A stretch of 5,313 nucleotides of DNA, from positions 1 through 5,313 of the forward strand of contig CAIMCU010000172.1 of assembly GCA_903839585.1 (NCBI GenBank). Reading direction: 5' to 3'. The notes under the pieces were generated by a model. It did no database searches and was not told the DNA's origin. It was given only the letters and a program-made list of their open reading frames with translations. Position numbers and translations under genes: made by a program. This document shows, piece after piece, positions 1 to 5,313 of this stretch; position 1 is the first letter of the stretch; each line of letters begins with the position of its first letter. Origin of the DNA: an uncultured Actinomycetes bacterium. GTDB taxonomy: Bacteria; Actinomycetota; Actinomycetes; Nanopelagicales; Nanopelagicaceae.

Positions 1-417
1 ACCTATCGGATCTGCCATAGCTTTAGCAAGAACTAATCTCGCGGTTCCATCATTAATTGTAGGAATTAACTTAAAACCAGCGCTTCGTAAAGTGGCAAGA
101 GTTTGTGGAACTGGAACACTTGGGTTTCCTGGTGTGTAAAGATCTTTTATCGTTGCTTTCTTGGATGTACTCGAATAACTCAGTGAGTACCAAAAGGGCA
201 TAATCTCATTCATGATTGCTTTGCTATTGAGCGCTGCAGGTAGGTAGTTCTTCAAGCTGTAGTAAGGAAGCCAGGTTGTCAGAATTTTTCGAGGCTCGGC
301 GGCATTTGCTGTCGGAGCAAGAGATGCCCCAAATAACAATGCAAGGGCAGTGAGGGTAGAGATCAGAGATCGACGGGTGCGATTACTGATCTTTAGATCC
401 GCGGGGCAGACCTTCAT
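1..417 (-). CDS. Secreted glycoside hydrolase family 18-like protein, 5' part only (runs off left edge)
   Basis: Reading the minus strand from the ATG at 417-415 gives 139 uninterrupted codons to the window edge, so only the N-terminal part is present. Residues 1-17 form a basic n-region (R14, R15, R16 in the NRTRRS stretch), about 18-35 a hydrophobic core, and an A-N-A cleavage site lies near residues 37-39, so the product is probably exported by Sec. The mature start reads KILTTWLPYYSLKNYLPAAL (44-63), then EIMPFWYSLSY (71-81), a TLATLRSAGFKLIPTIND stretch (106-123) and AKAMADP (131-137). The order WLPY..., I-P-FWY-L, and L-R-x-x-G-x-K-x-(I/L)-P-T-(I/V) resembles the start of YaaH/SleL-type GH18 barrels, which act on chitin, peptidoglycan or related glycans. 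The catalytic DxxDxDxE strand would lie beyond the window, so activity cannot be judged. The ATG lies inside the DUF3039 gene, 35 nt before its end, with only a weak purine-rich AAAGAGA (428-422) upstream. It is the only standard start that retains the whole signal peptide. Co-transcription with DUF3039 is likely. Confidence 0.7.
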   Translation of the reverse strand, partial: MKVCPADLKISNRTRRSLISTLTALALLFGASLAPTANAAEPRKILTTWLPYYSLKNYLPAALNSKAIMNEIMPFWYSLSYSSTSKKATIKDLYTPGNPSVPVPQTLATLRSAGFKLIPTINDGTARLVLAKAMADPIG

Positions 418-628
418 AAATCTCTTTGCATACTGGGCAGATTGGATACTTTTCAGGATCACGGGATGGGATCCACTTTTTACCGCAAAGTGCTCGCACC
501 GCTTTACCGGTGACCGCAGATTCAACGATTTTTTCCTTTTTCACGTAGTGAGAGAAGCGGTCATGCCCACCATCATCTTCTTTGAGGTCGGGTCGGGTTA
601 GAAGCTCTGTATCTCTTTCTATACCCAT
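383..628 (-). CDS. DUF3039 family protein (small Cys/His-containing actinobacterial protein)
   Basis: This encodes 81 residues with no signal peptide or membrane segment. The core, HDRFSHYVKKEKIVESAVTG (22-41), followed by ALCGKKWIPSRDPEKYPICP (46-65) and CKEIYEG (67-73), is characteristic of DUF3039, a short family conserved in Actinobacteria without an established function. Cys48, Cys64 and Cys67 (CGK...CPVC), with His27 as a possible fourth ligand, look like a zinc-ribbon-type metal site. That is inference from residue spacing. The first 20 residues are acidic and look unstructured. The ATG at 628 has no Shine-Dalgarno sequence but has a -10-like hexamer 7 nt upstream, suggesting a leaderless mRNA. 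It is divergent from argF and its 3' end overlaps the start of the downstream GH18-like gene. Family assignment is firm; its biological role is unknown. Confidence 0.88.
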   Translation of the reverse strand: MGIERDTELLTRPDLKEDDGGHDRFSHYVKKEKIVESAVTGKAVRALCGKKWIPSRDPEKYPICPVCKEIYEGLPRGSKDQ

Positions 629-664
629 GTACGAAAGGATAGTGCCAGCAGGTAGAATTTGAAG
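629..664. promoter_or_regulatory. 36-bp divergent promoter region between DUF3039 and argF
   Basis: The only DNA between the two divergent starts is 36 bp. On the plus strand TAGAAT (653-658) matches the -10 consensus TATAAT at five of six bases and lies 6 nt before the argF ATG at 665. On the minus strand TATCCT (641-636) matches at four of six bases and lies 7 nt before the DUF3039 ATG at 628. Both spacings put the transcription start on or next to the A of the ATG, the geometry of leaderless actinobacterial promoters. Neither direction has a convincing -35 box. No ArgR-type operator is recognisable. Confidence 0.6.
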
Positions 665-1603
665 ATGAAGGACTTACTTCGCACTCAGGATTTATCGCGT
701 GCAGACGTTGACTTGCTGCTCGATACAGCCGGAGAGTTTTCGGAGAATCCTCTTCGTTCTGCAACAGCGCTAGCGAATAAGAGCGTTGCGATCTATATGA
801 CAAAGCCCTCAACTCGTACACGTCTTGCATCTGAAACCGCAGTGGCACACCTTGGCGGCACTCCAATCTTTATCCGTGGAGATGAGCTTCAGCTGGGTCG
901 TGGCGAAACAATTAGCGACACTGCAAGAATCATTAGTGGGTTCTGTGAAGCGCTCATCATTCGGACCTTTGCTCAATCCGATGTTGATGAGCTAGGTGTT
1001 AACTCTTCGATTCCAGTTATCAATGCACTCACCGATGATGATCATCCAACTCAGTTACTAGCTGATTGGTTAACCATCCGTGAAAACTTTGGGAAAGATA
1101 TTTCGGGACGTAAATTCGTCTACCTTGGTGATGGGAACAACATGTCTCACGCTTGGCTGACCATGGGGGCAATCATGGGTGCGCACGTTGTTGCAGCAAC
1201 TCCATCAGGTGCTTGGGCGCCCGATGCAAAGGTTGTTGAGAAAGCGAAAGAGATTGCCAAAAAGACCGGCGCAACTATTGAAGTAACCAACGATCCTGAA
1301 GCCGCATCTAAGGATGCAAGTGTTTTGTATACCGATGTTTGGATGTCTATGGGAGATCCTGAATCTGAACGCGCTGAAAAGATAAAGGCGCTTTCACCCT
1401 TCGCCGTTACTGAAAATTTGATGTCTATAACCGCTGCCGACTCAATCTTTATGCACTGCCTACCAGCGCATCGAGGTGAAGAGGTATCCGCCTCCGTCAT
1501 CGATGGGCCGAAGTCGGTCATCTGGCGTGAGGCTTACCACCGACGCACAACTATTCAGGCGCTGCTCTATCACCTAACAAGGGGCGAGCTCTCAGGCAAC
1601 TAG
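665..1603 (+). CDS. argF: Ornithine carbamoyltransferase (OTCase)
   Basis: This cytosolic enzyme condenses carbamoyl phosphate with L-ornithine to L-citrulline in arginine biosynthesis. The 312-residue product has the usual length and all expected motifs: the carbamoyl-phosphate loop STRTR (49-53), the HPTQ motif (127-130), LGDGNNMSHAW (154-164) at the start of the ornithine domain, DVWMSMG (224-230), whose SMG is the ornithine-binding signature separating OTCases from aspartate and other carbamoyltransferases, and HCLPAHRGEE (264-273) with the active-site Cys265. A TTG at 659 would add two residues (L/M-K), but the ATG at 665 is preferred: it is the natural family start and TAGAAT lies exactly 6 nt upstream as a leaderless -10. 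The TTG could only use a weak AGG at 650-652. No other arginine gene lies in the window, so argF is separate from any arg cluster here. Whether it is the only OTCase in the genome or a second, possibly catabolic (ArcB-like) copy cannot be told from this sequence. Confidence 0.95.
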   Translation: MKDLLRTQDLSRADVDLLLDTAGEFSENPLRSATALANKSVAIYMTKPSTRTRLASETAVAHLGGTPIFIRGDELQLGRGETISDTARIISGFCEALIIRTFAQSDVDELGVNSSIPVINALTDDDHPTQLLADWLTIRENFGKDISGRKFVYLGDGNNMSHAWLTMGAIMGAHVVAATPSGAWAPDAKVVEKAKEIAKKTGATIEVTNDPEAASKDASVLYTDVWMSMGDPESERAEKIKALSPFAVTENLMSITAADSIFMHCLPAHRGEEVSASVIDGPKSVIWREAYHRRTTIQALLYHLTRGELSGN

Positions 1604-1625
1604 CGCCAACTTTGCCCACCCGTTG

Positions 1626-1637
1626 TACTGTTCAACC
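1626..1637 (+). promoter_or_regulatory. Putative leaderless promoter -10 element of the pnt operon
   Basis: TACTGT (1626-1631) fits the TANNNT pattern and ends 6 nt before the pntAA ATG at 1638, placing the expected transcription start at the ATG itself. No Shine-Dalgarno-like sequence occurs in the 34-bp gap after argF (TAG at 1601-1603), and no clear -35 box is seen. This suggests the pnt operon has its own promoter even though argF is just upstream in the same direction. The match is short and could be chance; the consistent spacing with the two other unit-leading genes in the window is the main support. Confidence 0.45.
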
Positions 1638-2762
1638 ATGCTAATCGCCGTACCAAAAGAGATTAAAGATGGAGAAAAGCGCGTAGCGCTAGTCCCAGAT
1701 GTCATCAGTAAGTTGACGCGTTTAGGTTTAGATGTTGTCATCGAATCTGGCGCTGGAACTCATTCGCAAGGTAGCGATGCTGAGTATGAAAGTGCCGGAG
1801 CGAAGGTTGTTGCAGGCGATGTTTTAAAGAGTGCAGACGTCGTTCTCTCAGTTCAACCTCTGACACCGGCTCAGGTGTCAACCTTAAAAAAGGGTGCAGT
1901 CACAATCTCTTTCTTATCCCCCACCACCGCCGTTGATTCAATCGAGGCAGCAGCTAAAGCAGGGGTTACAGCGTTTTCTCTGGAGCTTGTTCCGCGAATC
2001 TCTCGTGCGCAGTCGATGGATGCACTTACCTCACAAGCTTTGTGCGCGGGTTACCGTGCAGCTCTTGTCGGTGCCGAGCTATCGCCAAGATTCTTCCCAA
2101 TGCTTATGACAGCAGCTGGAACAGTTACTCCAGCACAAGTACTTGTACTTGGTGCAGGTGTTGCAGGGTTGCAAGCGATTGCTACAGCCCGTCGACTTGG
2201 TGCGGTTGTCTCTGCCTACGATGTTCGTCCTGCATCTGCTGATGAGGTTCGCTCGATGGGTGCGGCCTTTATTGAACTTGAACTCGAAGCTCTTGAGGGT
2301 GCTGGAGGTTATGCGCGCGAGATGACTGAGGAGCGTGCAGCAAAGCAACGAGATCTTCTAACTCCATACATTGCGAAGTCACACGTCGTAATTACAACTG
2401 CGGCGGTACCAGGGCGCACCGCTCCACGATTAATGACACAGGCGATGGTTGATTCGATGCAACAAGGCACCATCATCGTTGATCTGGCAGCTGAAACAGG
2501 TGGAAACGTAGAGGGTTCAAAGCCTGGTGAAATAGTTGTAACAAAGAATGGTGTGCGAATTTGGGGCGGAAAAGATGTCCCAAGCCAGCTTCCATTCCAC
2601 GCATCGAGTCTTTACTCACGCAACGTAGTCAATCTTCTGACACTTATTACGAATCCAGCTAAAGATGGTGAAGCGGCAACATTAAATATCAACTTCGAAG
2701 ATGAGATTGTTAACGGGTCTGCTGTTACGCACGATGGCGCACAACGTGGGGGTACAAAATAA
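1638..2762 (+). CDS. pntAA: Proton-translocating NAD(P)+ transhydrogenase subunit alpha part 1 (domain I, NAD(H)-binding)
   Basis: This soluble, cytoplasmic domain I binds NADH and passes a hydride to NADP+ held by domain III of PntB. The 374-residue protein begins MLIAVPKEIKDGEKRVALVP (1-20), the standard family N-terminus, which decides for the ATG at 1638. An in-frame TTG at 1623 would add five unconserved residues and has no ribosome binding site. The RQD loop that organises the nucleotides for hydride transfer is intact: Arg120, Gln125 and Asp128 within PRISRAQSMD (119-128). The Rossmann glycine motif GAGVAG is at 172-177 and the NAD-ribose-binding acidic residue is Asp195 in AYDVRP (193-198). 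The mobile-loop region lies around 220-235, and VDLAAETGGN (281-290) is also typical. The protein ends after domain I with no membrane helices, so this is the split, three-subunit arrangement known from Rhodospirillum rubrum, not the fused E. coli PntA. Its stop codon overlaps the pntAB start by one base. Confidence 0.95.
   Translation: MLIAVPKEIKDGEKRVALVPDVISKLTRLGLDVVIESGAGTHSQGSDAEYESAGAKVVAGDVLKSADVVLSVQPLTPAQVSTLKKGAVTISFLSPTTAVDSIEAAAKAGVTAFSLELVPRISRAQSMDALTSQALCAGYRAALVGAELSPRFFPMLMTAAGTVTPAQVLVLGAGVAGLQAIATARRLGAVVSAYDVRPASADEVRSMGAAFIELELEALEGAGGYAREMTEERAAKQRDLLTPYIAKSHVVITTAAVPGRTAPRLMTQAMVDSMQQGTIIVDLAAETGGNVEGSKPGEIVVTKNGVRIWGGKDVPSQLPFHASSLYSRNVVNLLTLITNPAKDGEAATLNINFEDEIVNGSAVTHDGAQRGGTK
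2748..2752 (+). promoter_or_regulatory. Ribosome binding site of pntAB
   Basis: A GGGGG run lies 9 nt before the pntAB ATG (2762-2764), inside the end of pntAA. Its presence for an internal operon gene contrasts with the missing Shine-Dalgarno sequences of the unit-leading genes and supports the chosen start. Confidence 0.55.
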
Positions 2763-3052
2763 TGGATGCAATGGCGATCGTCTCAATCTTTATTTTATCT
2801 GTCTTCGTTGGTTTTGAGGTTGTTTCTAAGGTTTCTTCTACTCTGCATACGCCTCTGATGTCCGGTGCAAACGCAATTCACGGTGTCATCCTTGTTGGAG
2901 CAATCATGGTCTGCTCTCACAGCGAGACTAATTTAGAGCTAGGACTTTCTGTTGCAGCAATAATCCTTGCAACAATCAATATGATCGGTGGATTCGTCGT
3001 AACAGACCGCATGCTTGAAATGTTTAAGGGCAAGAAGGGGGCTAGCAAATGA
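2762..3052 (+). CDS. pntAB: NAD(P)+ transhydrogenase subunit alpha part 2 (PntAB, membrane)
   Basis: This small integral membrane subunit supplies part of domain II, the proton channel of transhydrogenase. The 96 residues hold three hydrophobic segments at about 3-21, 37-51 and 58-80, joined by short polar loops, with a basic tail (KGKKGASK, 89-96) consistent with a cytoplasmic end. The stretch VGFEVVSKVSSTLHTPLMSG (16-35) followed by ANAIHGVILVGA (36-47) is the conserved family core. Three helices are expected when this part is a separate polypeptide. The start overlaps the pntAA stop by one base (TAATG) and the end overlaps pntB by four (ATGA), so translation is probably coupled and the three subunits are made in similar amounts. 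No anomaly is visible. Confidence 0.94.
   Translation: MDAMAIVSIFILSVFVGFEVVSKVSSTLHTPLMSGANAIHGVILVGAIMVCSHSETNLELGLSVAAIILATINMIGGFVVTDRMLEMFKGKKGASK
3034..3041 (+). promoter_or_regulatory. Ribosome binding site of pntB
   Basis: GAAGGGGG ends 7 nt before the pntB ATG at 3049-3051 and lies within the last codons of pntAB. It is the best Shine-Dalgarno-like site in the window and fixes the pntB start next to the ATGA overlap. Confidence 0.6.
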
Positions 3053-4422
3053 GCCAAACTCTCTACGACCTTATTGGTCTAGCCGCCGGTATCTGCTTCA
3101 TTCTGGCGCTTAAAGGACTTTCCCACCCAAAAACTGCCCGTCGCGGAAACCTTATCGGTGCACTTGGCGCAACGGTTGCAACGGTCGTAGTCTTCCTTAA
3201 ACCTCCAATTAACAACCTGCCTTGGATTCTTGGTGCTCTCGCTGTTGGTACAGCAATTGGTGTTCCTGCTGCTCGCAAAGTTCAAATGACACAGATGCCA
3301 CAACTTGTTGCTTTGTTTAACGGTGTCGGTGGTGGCGCAGCAGCTCTTGTGGCAATTGTTGAGTACCTATCCCTTGGAACAGAGGCAACAACCGCTGAAG
3401 TAATCTTCACAGTATTTACAGTAGTTGTCGGTTGCGTCTCCTTTAGCGGTTCGATTATTACCTTCTTAAAGCTTCAGGAGTTAATGACTACCCGTCCAGT
3501 TGTTTTCCCTGGTGGTCGCTTTGTAATCGCAGCAACACTTGGAGCTGTACTCGCATCATCTGTGTGGGTTGTAATTGAACTCGGCACAACACCGCTATTG
3601 GTGCTTGCAGCGCTCTCCTTGATTTTCGGTATCCTCTTTGTTCTTCCAGTTGGTGGCGCAGATGTACCGATCGTTATCTCTCTACTCAACGCCTTTACAG
3701 GTTTAACAGTTGCAGCTAGCGGATATGTACTTCAATCAACTCTCTTGATTATCGCTGGAACTCTCGTAGGTGCATCAGGAACAATCCTCACCCGTCTGAT
3801 GGCTGATGCGATGGGACGCTCACTCTTTGGAACTCTCTTCGGGGCATTTACAGCAAAGCCACAGGAAGCTACCGGTCAGGCCGAGGAGCGACCAGTTCGC
3901 TCTGGTTCAGCAGATGACGTTGCGATATTGCTCAACTATGCACGACGTGTAGTTATCGTTCCAGGCTTTGGTTTAGCTGTAGCGCAGGCACAACACACTG
4001 TGCGCGAGCTTGCAGACCTCATGATCTCTAAAGGCATCGATGTTGCATACGGAATCCACCCGGTTGCTGGTCGTATGCCAGGACACATGAACGTTCTTCT
4101 TGCTGAAGCAAACGTTCCATACGATCAATTAGCTGAGATGGATGAGGTCAATCCAACCTTTGGTCAAACAGATGTTGCCATTGTTATTGGTGCTAACGAT
4201 GTTGTGAACCCTGCAGCGCAGACAACACCAGGTTGCCCAATCTATGGAATGCCAATTCTTGAGGTTAATCACGCAGCCAATATTATTTTCTTGAAGCGCT
4301 CAATGCGCCCTGGCTTTGCAGGAATTGAGAACGAGCTACTTTACGATCCAAAGACAATGCTTCTCTTTGGTGATGCAAAGGCTTCACTTACGAAGGTTGT
4401 TAGTGCGCTAAAAGCGCTTTAA
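3049..4422 (+). CDS. pntB: NAD(P)+ transhydrogenase subunit beta (membrane domain II + NADP(H)-binding domain III)
   Basis: This 457-residue inner-membrane subunit carries most of the proton channel and the NADP(H) site, and couples inward proton flow to reduction of NADP+ by NADH. Residues 1 to about 260 form a series of hydrophobic helices (roughly 5-22, 34-50, 57-74, 88-107, 117-140, 157-177, 181-200, 206-224 and 228-247) and include the signature KVQMTQMPQLVALFNGVGGG (77-96). A polar linker at about 268-286 (PQEATGQAEERPVRSGSADD region) leads to domain III. There the nucleotide fingerprint GFGLAV (306-311) sits in VIVPGFGLAVAQAQH (302-316), followed by YGIHPVAGRMPGHMNVLLAE (334-353), GANDVVNP (381-388), KRSMRPGFAGIENEL (416-430) and GDAK (441-444), all diagnostic. 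The Tyr often seen in the GYG fingerprint is Phe307, a conservative change. Length is normal and all key motifs are present, so the enzyme should be active. The last four bases overlap the end of the convergent pirin gene. Confidence 0.96.
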   Translation: MSQTLYDLIGLAAGICFILALKGLSHPKTARRGNLIGALGATVATVVVFLKPPINNLPWILGALAVGTAIGVPAARKVQMTQMPQLVALFNGVGGGAAALVAIVEYLSLGTEATTAEVIFTVFTVVVGCVSFSGSIITFLKLQELMTTRPVVFPGGRFVIAATLGAVLASSVWVVIELGTTPLLVLAALSLIFGILFVLPVGGADVPIVISLLNAFTGLTVAASGYVLQSTLLIIAGTLVGASGTILTRLMADAMGRSLFGTLFGAFTAKPQEATGQAEERPVRSGSADDVAILLNYARRVVIVPGFGLAVAQAQHTVRELADLMISKGIDVAYGIHPVAGRMPGHMNVLLAEANVPYDQLAEMDEVNPTFGQTDVAIVIGANDVVNPAAQTTPGCPIYGMPILEVNHAANIIFLKRSMRPGFAGIENELLYDPKTMLLFGDAKASLTKVVSALKAL

Positions 4423-4425
4423 TTT
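4405..4425 (+). terminator. Possible intrinsic terminator across the pntB 3' end
   Basis: GCGCT (4405-4409) and AGCGC (4413-4417) can pair as a 5-bp, GC-rich stem with an AAA loop, followed at once by TTTAATTT (4418-4425). The T-rich side faces the plus direction, so it would end the pnt transcript right at its stop codon (4420-4422). On the minus strand the hairpin is not followed by a T run, so it would not serve the pirin gene. The stem is short, so strength is uncertain. Confidence 0.4.
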
Positions 4426-5313
4426 CCTTCTTGCAACTCTGTTGGCGCATTGTGAACATCCAAAATCTCTTGGGCGGTCGCAGGCTTAACATCTCCGCCT
4501 AACTTGTCTGTGCGGTTCAGTGGACGTTTGGCATCCTCTTTATAGATTGCTGGAATCGAACCAAGCAAACCCTTCTGGAAATCTTCAAAAGCCTGCAGAA
4601 CTTCGCGCTTTGTATTCATCACAAAGGGACCCATCCAAGCAACCGGCTCCTTAATTGGCTGTCCACCAAGGATGAAGAGCTCGAGGTTTGGTGAACGCGA
4701 CTCCTGTTGATTAGCAGCACGCATAACAATTGAGTCACCATCACCGAAAACAGTGAGCTGACCCATCTGAACGGGACGCTGTTCATCTCCAGCAAAACCA
4801 AAGCCTGACATTGTGTACACAAGTGCGTTGTAATCCTTACGCCATGGAAGTCGAATCTCTGCACCTGGAGCAACCGTTGCATGGATTAAAGTAATTGGAG
4901 TCTGTGTTGTTCCTGGACCAACATGGCCATCTAGTTCACCTGCGATAATGCGAATGAGCGATCCACCATCGGTGCTCGTTAGAAGAGAAACATCATTTGC
5001 GCGAACATCTTGGTATGCAGGTGGTGCCCACTTCTTTGCTGCTGGAAGGTTTACCCAGAGTTGGAATCCGTGGAATAAGCCACCGCTCATCACTAAGTGC
5101 TCGGGCGGAGTTTCAATATGAAGAATTCCACCACCAGCGGTCATCCACTGAGTGTCACCGTTGGTAATTGTTCCTCCACCACCGTTGCTGTCTTTGTGGT
5201 CAAAGATTCCATCAATAATGTATGTAACAGTTTCAAAACCGCGATGTGGGTGCCATGGAGTTCCCTTTGGCTCACCTGGTGCGTATTCAACTTCACCCAT
5301 TTGATCCAAGTGA
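4419..5313 (-). CDS. Pirin family cupin protein, N-terminus cut off by right edge
   Basis: The open frame covers 297 codons and continues past the right edge. Candidate starts inside the window (TTG at 5309, ATG at 5300) fall in the conserved LDQMGEVEYAPGEPKG stretch, equivalent to the DPFL-LLD-MG region of pirins, so roughly 40-50 N-terminal residues are probably missing. Counting the TTG codon as 1, the iron-site ligands of pirins are all present: His20 and His22 in HPHRGFETVTY (20-30) and His64 and Glu66 in GGILHIETPP (60-69). QLWVNLP (83-89) is also typical. A second, C-terminal cupin domain spans about 120-245, followed by a polar tail of about 45 residues. Pirins are cytoplasmic (nuclear in animals) non-haem Fe proteins; bacterial members include quercetin dioxygenases and regulators of central metabolism, so the substrate or partner here is unknown. 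The gene converges on pntB with a 4-nt overlap (4419-4422). Confidence 0.92.
   Translation of the reverse strand, partial: HLDQMGEVEYAPGEPKGTPWHPHRGFETVTYIIDGIFDHKDSNGGGGTITNGDTQWMTAGGGILHIETPPEHLVMSGGLFHGFQLWVNLPAAKKWAPPAYQDVRANDVSLLTSTDGGSLIRIIAGELDGHVGPGTTQTPITLIHATVAPGAEIRLPWRKDYNALVYTMSGFGFAGDEQRPVQMGQLTVFGDGDSIVMRAANQQESRSPNLELFILGGQPIKEPVAWMGPFVMNTKREVLQAFEDFQKGLLGSIPAIYKEDAKRPLNRTDKLGGDVKPATAQEILDVHNAPTELQEGN

Noticed and set aside
350..601. 83-codon plus-strand frame antisense to DUF3039
   Set aside because: DUF3039 on the opposite strand is a recognised family; this frame has no recognisable domain or ribosome binding site.
629..664. ArgR operator (ARG box) in front of argF
   Set aside because: No palindromic TGAAT-like half-sites with correct spacing are visible; only loose AT-rich similarity near 653-667.
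573..866. 97-codon minus-strand frame across the DUF3039 and argF starts
   Set aside because: It overlaps two clear genes and the promoter region, and its composition (many Arg, Ser and Tyr) is that of a shadow frame.
1147..1521. 124-codon open frame on the minus strand inside argF
   Set aside because: It lies wholly antisense to a well-conserved OTCase, its product resembles no family I recognise, and it has no start signals.
1595..1616. GGCAA/TTGCC inverted repeat after argF as a terminator
   Set aside because: The stem is only 5 bp, the loop is 12 nt and no T tract follows.
2079..2348. Cys- and Ser-rich frames on both strands inside pntAA (also 2042-2242)
   Set aside because: The Cys-rich look comes from out-of-frame reading of Ala/Val/Gly codons in the Rossmann region; pntAA is intact here.
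3169..3186. Tandem 9-nt repeat GCAACGGTT/GCAACGGTC
   Set aside because: It encodes the repeated Ala-Thr-Val in a PntB membrane helix and is too short to be a meaningful repeat.
4619..4882. 87-codon minus-strand frame inside the pirin gene
   Set aside because: It is a same-strand shifted frame of a conserved cupin gene without independent support.

Overview
The window looks like a stretch of a compact, streamlined actinobacterial chromosome. Evidence for Actinobacteria is a DUF3039 protein (a small family essentially restricted to that phylum), a separate-subunit proton-translocating transhydrogenase, and promoter elements placed for leaderless transcription. Base composition is clearly lower in G+C than in soil actinomycetes and intergenic DNA is almost absent (36 and 34 bp gaps, all other junctions overlap). 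That combination fits a freshwater planktonic lineage such as the acI/Nanopelagicales group. This placement is an inference and was not tested by any search.

Left part, minus strand (1-628): a DUF3039 gene is followed, with a 35-nt overlap, by the 5' part of a secreted GH18-like (YaaH/chitinase-type) protein that runs off the left edge. A 36-bp divergent promoter region (629-664) separates this pair from argF, ornithine carbamoyltransferase, on the plus strand (665-1603).

Middle part, plus strand (1638-4422): a complete three-gene operon pntAA-pntAB-pntB for the membrane-bound NAD(P)+ transhydrogenase. PntAA is the soluble NAD(H)-binding domain I. PntAB holds three membrane helices. PntB holds the remaining membrane helices plus the NADP(H)-binding domain III. 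The coding regions overlap by 1 and 4 nt, which points to translational coupling and matched synthesis. Together they use the proton-motive force to drive hydride transfer from NADH to NADP+, making NADPH.

Right part, minus strand (4419-5313): a pirin-family cupin protein converges on pntB, overlapping it by 4 nt, and is cut off at its N-terminus by the right edge. A small hairpin with a T-rich tail sits across the pntB 3' end.

No RNA gene, mobile element, CRISPR array or novel defence-like system is visible. The most notable signals are regulatory. The first genes of three transcription units (DUF3039, argF, pntAA) each have a TANNNT -10-like hexamer 6-7 nt before the ATG and no Shine-Dalgarno sequence, whereas the internal operon genes pntAB and pntB have G-rich ribosome binding sites.
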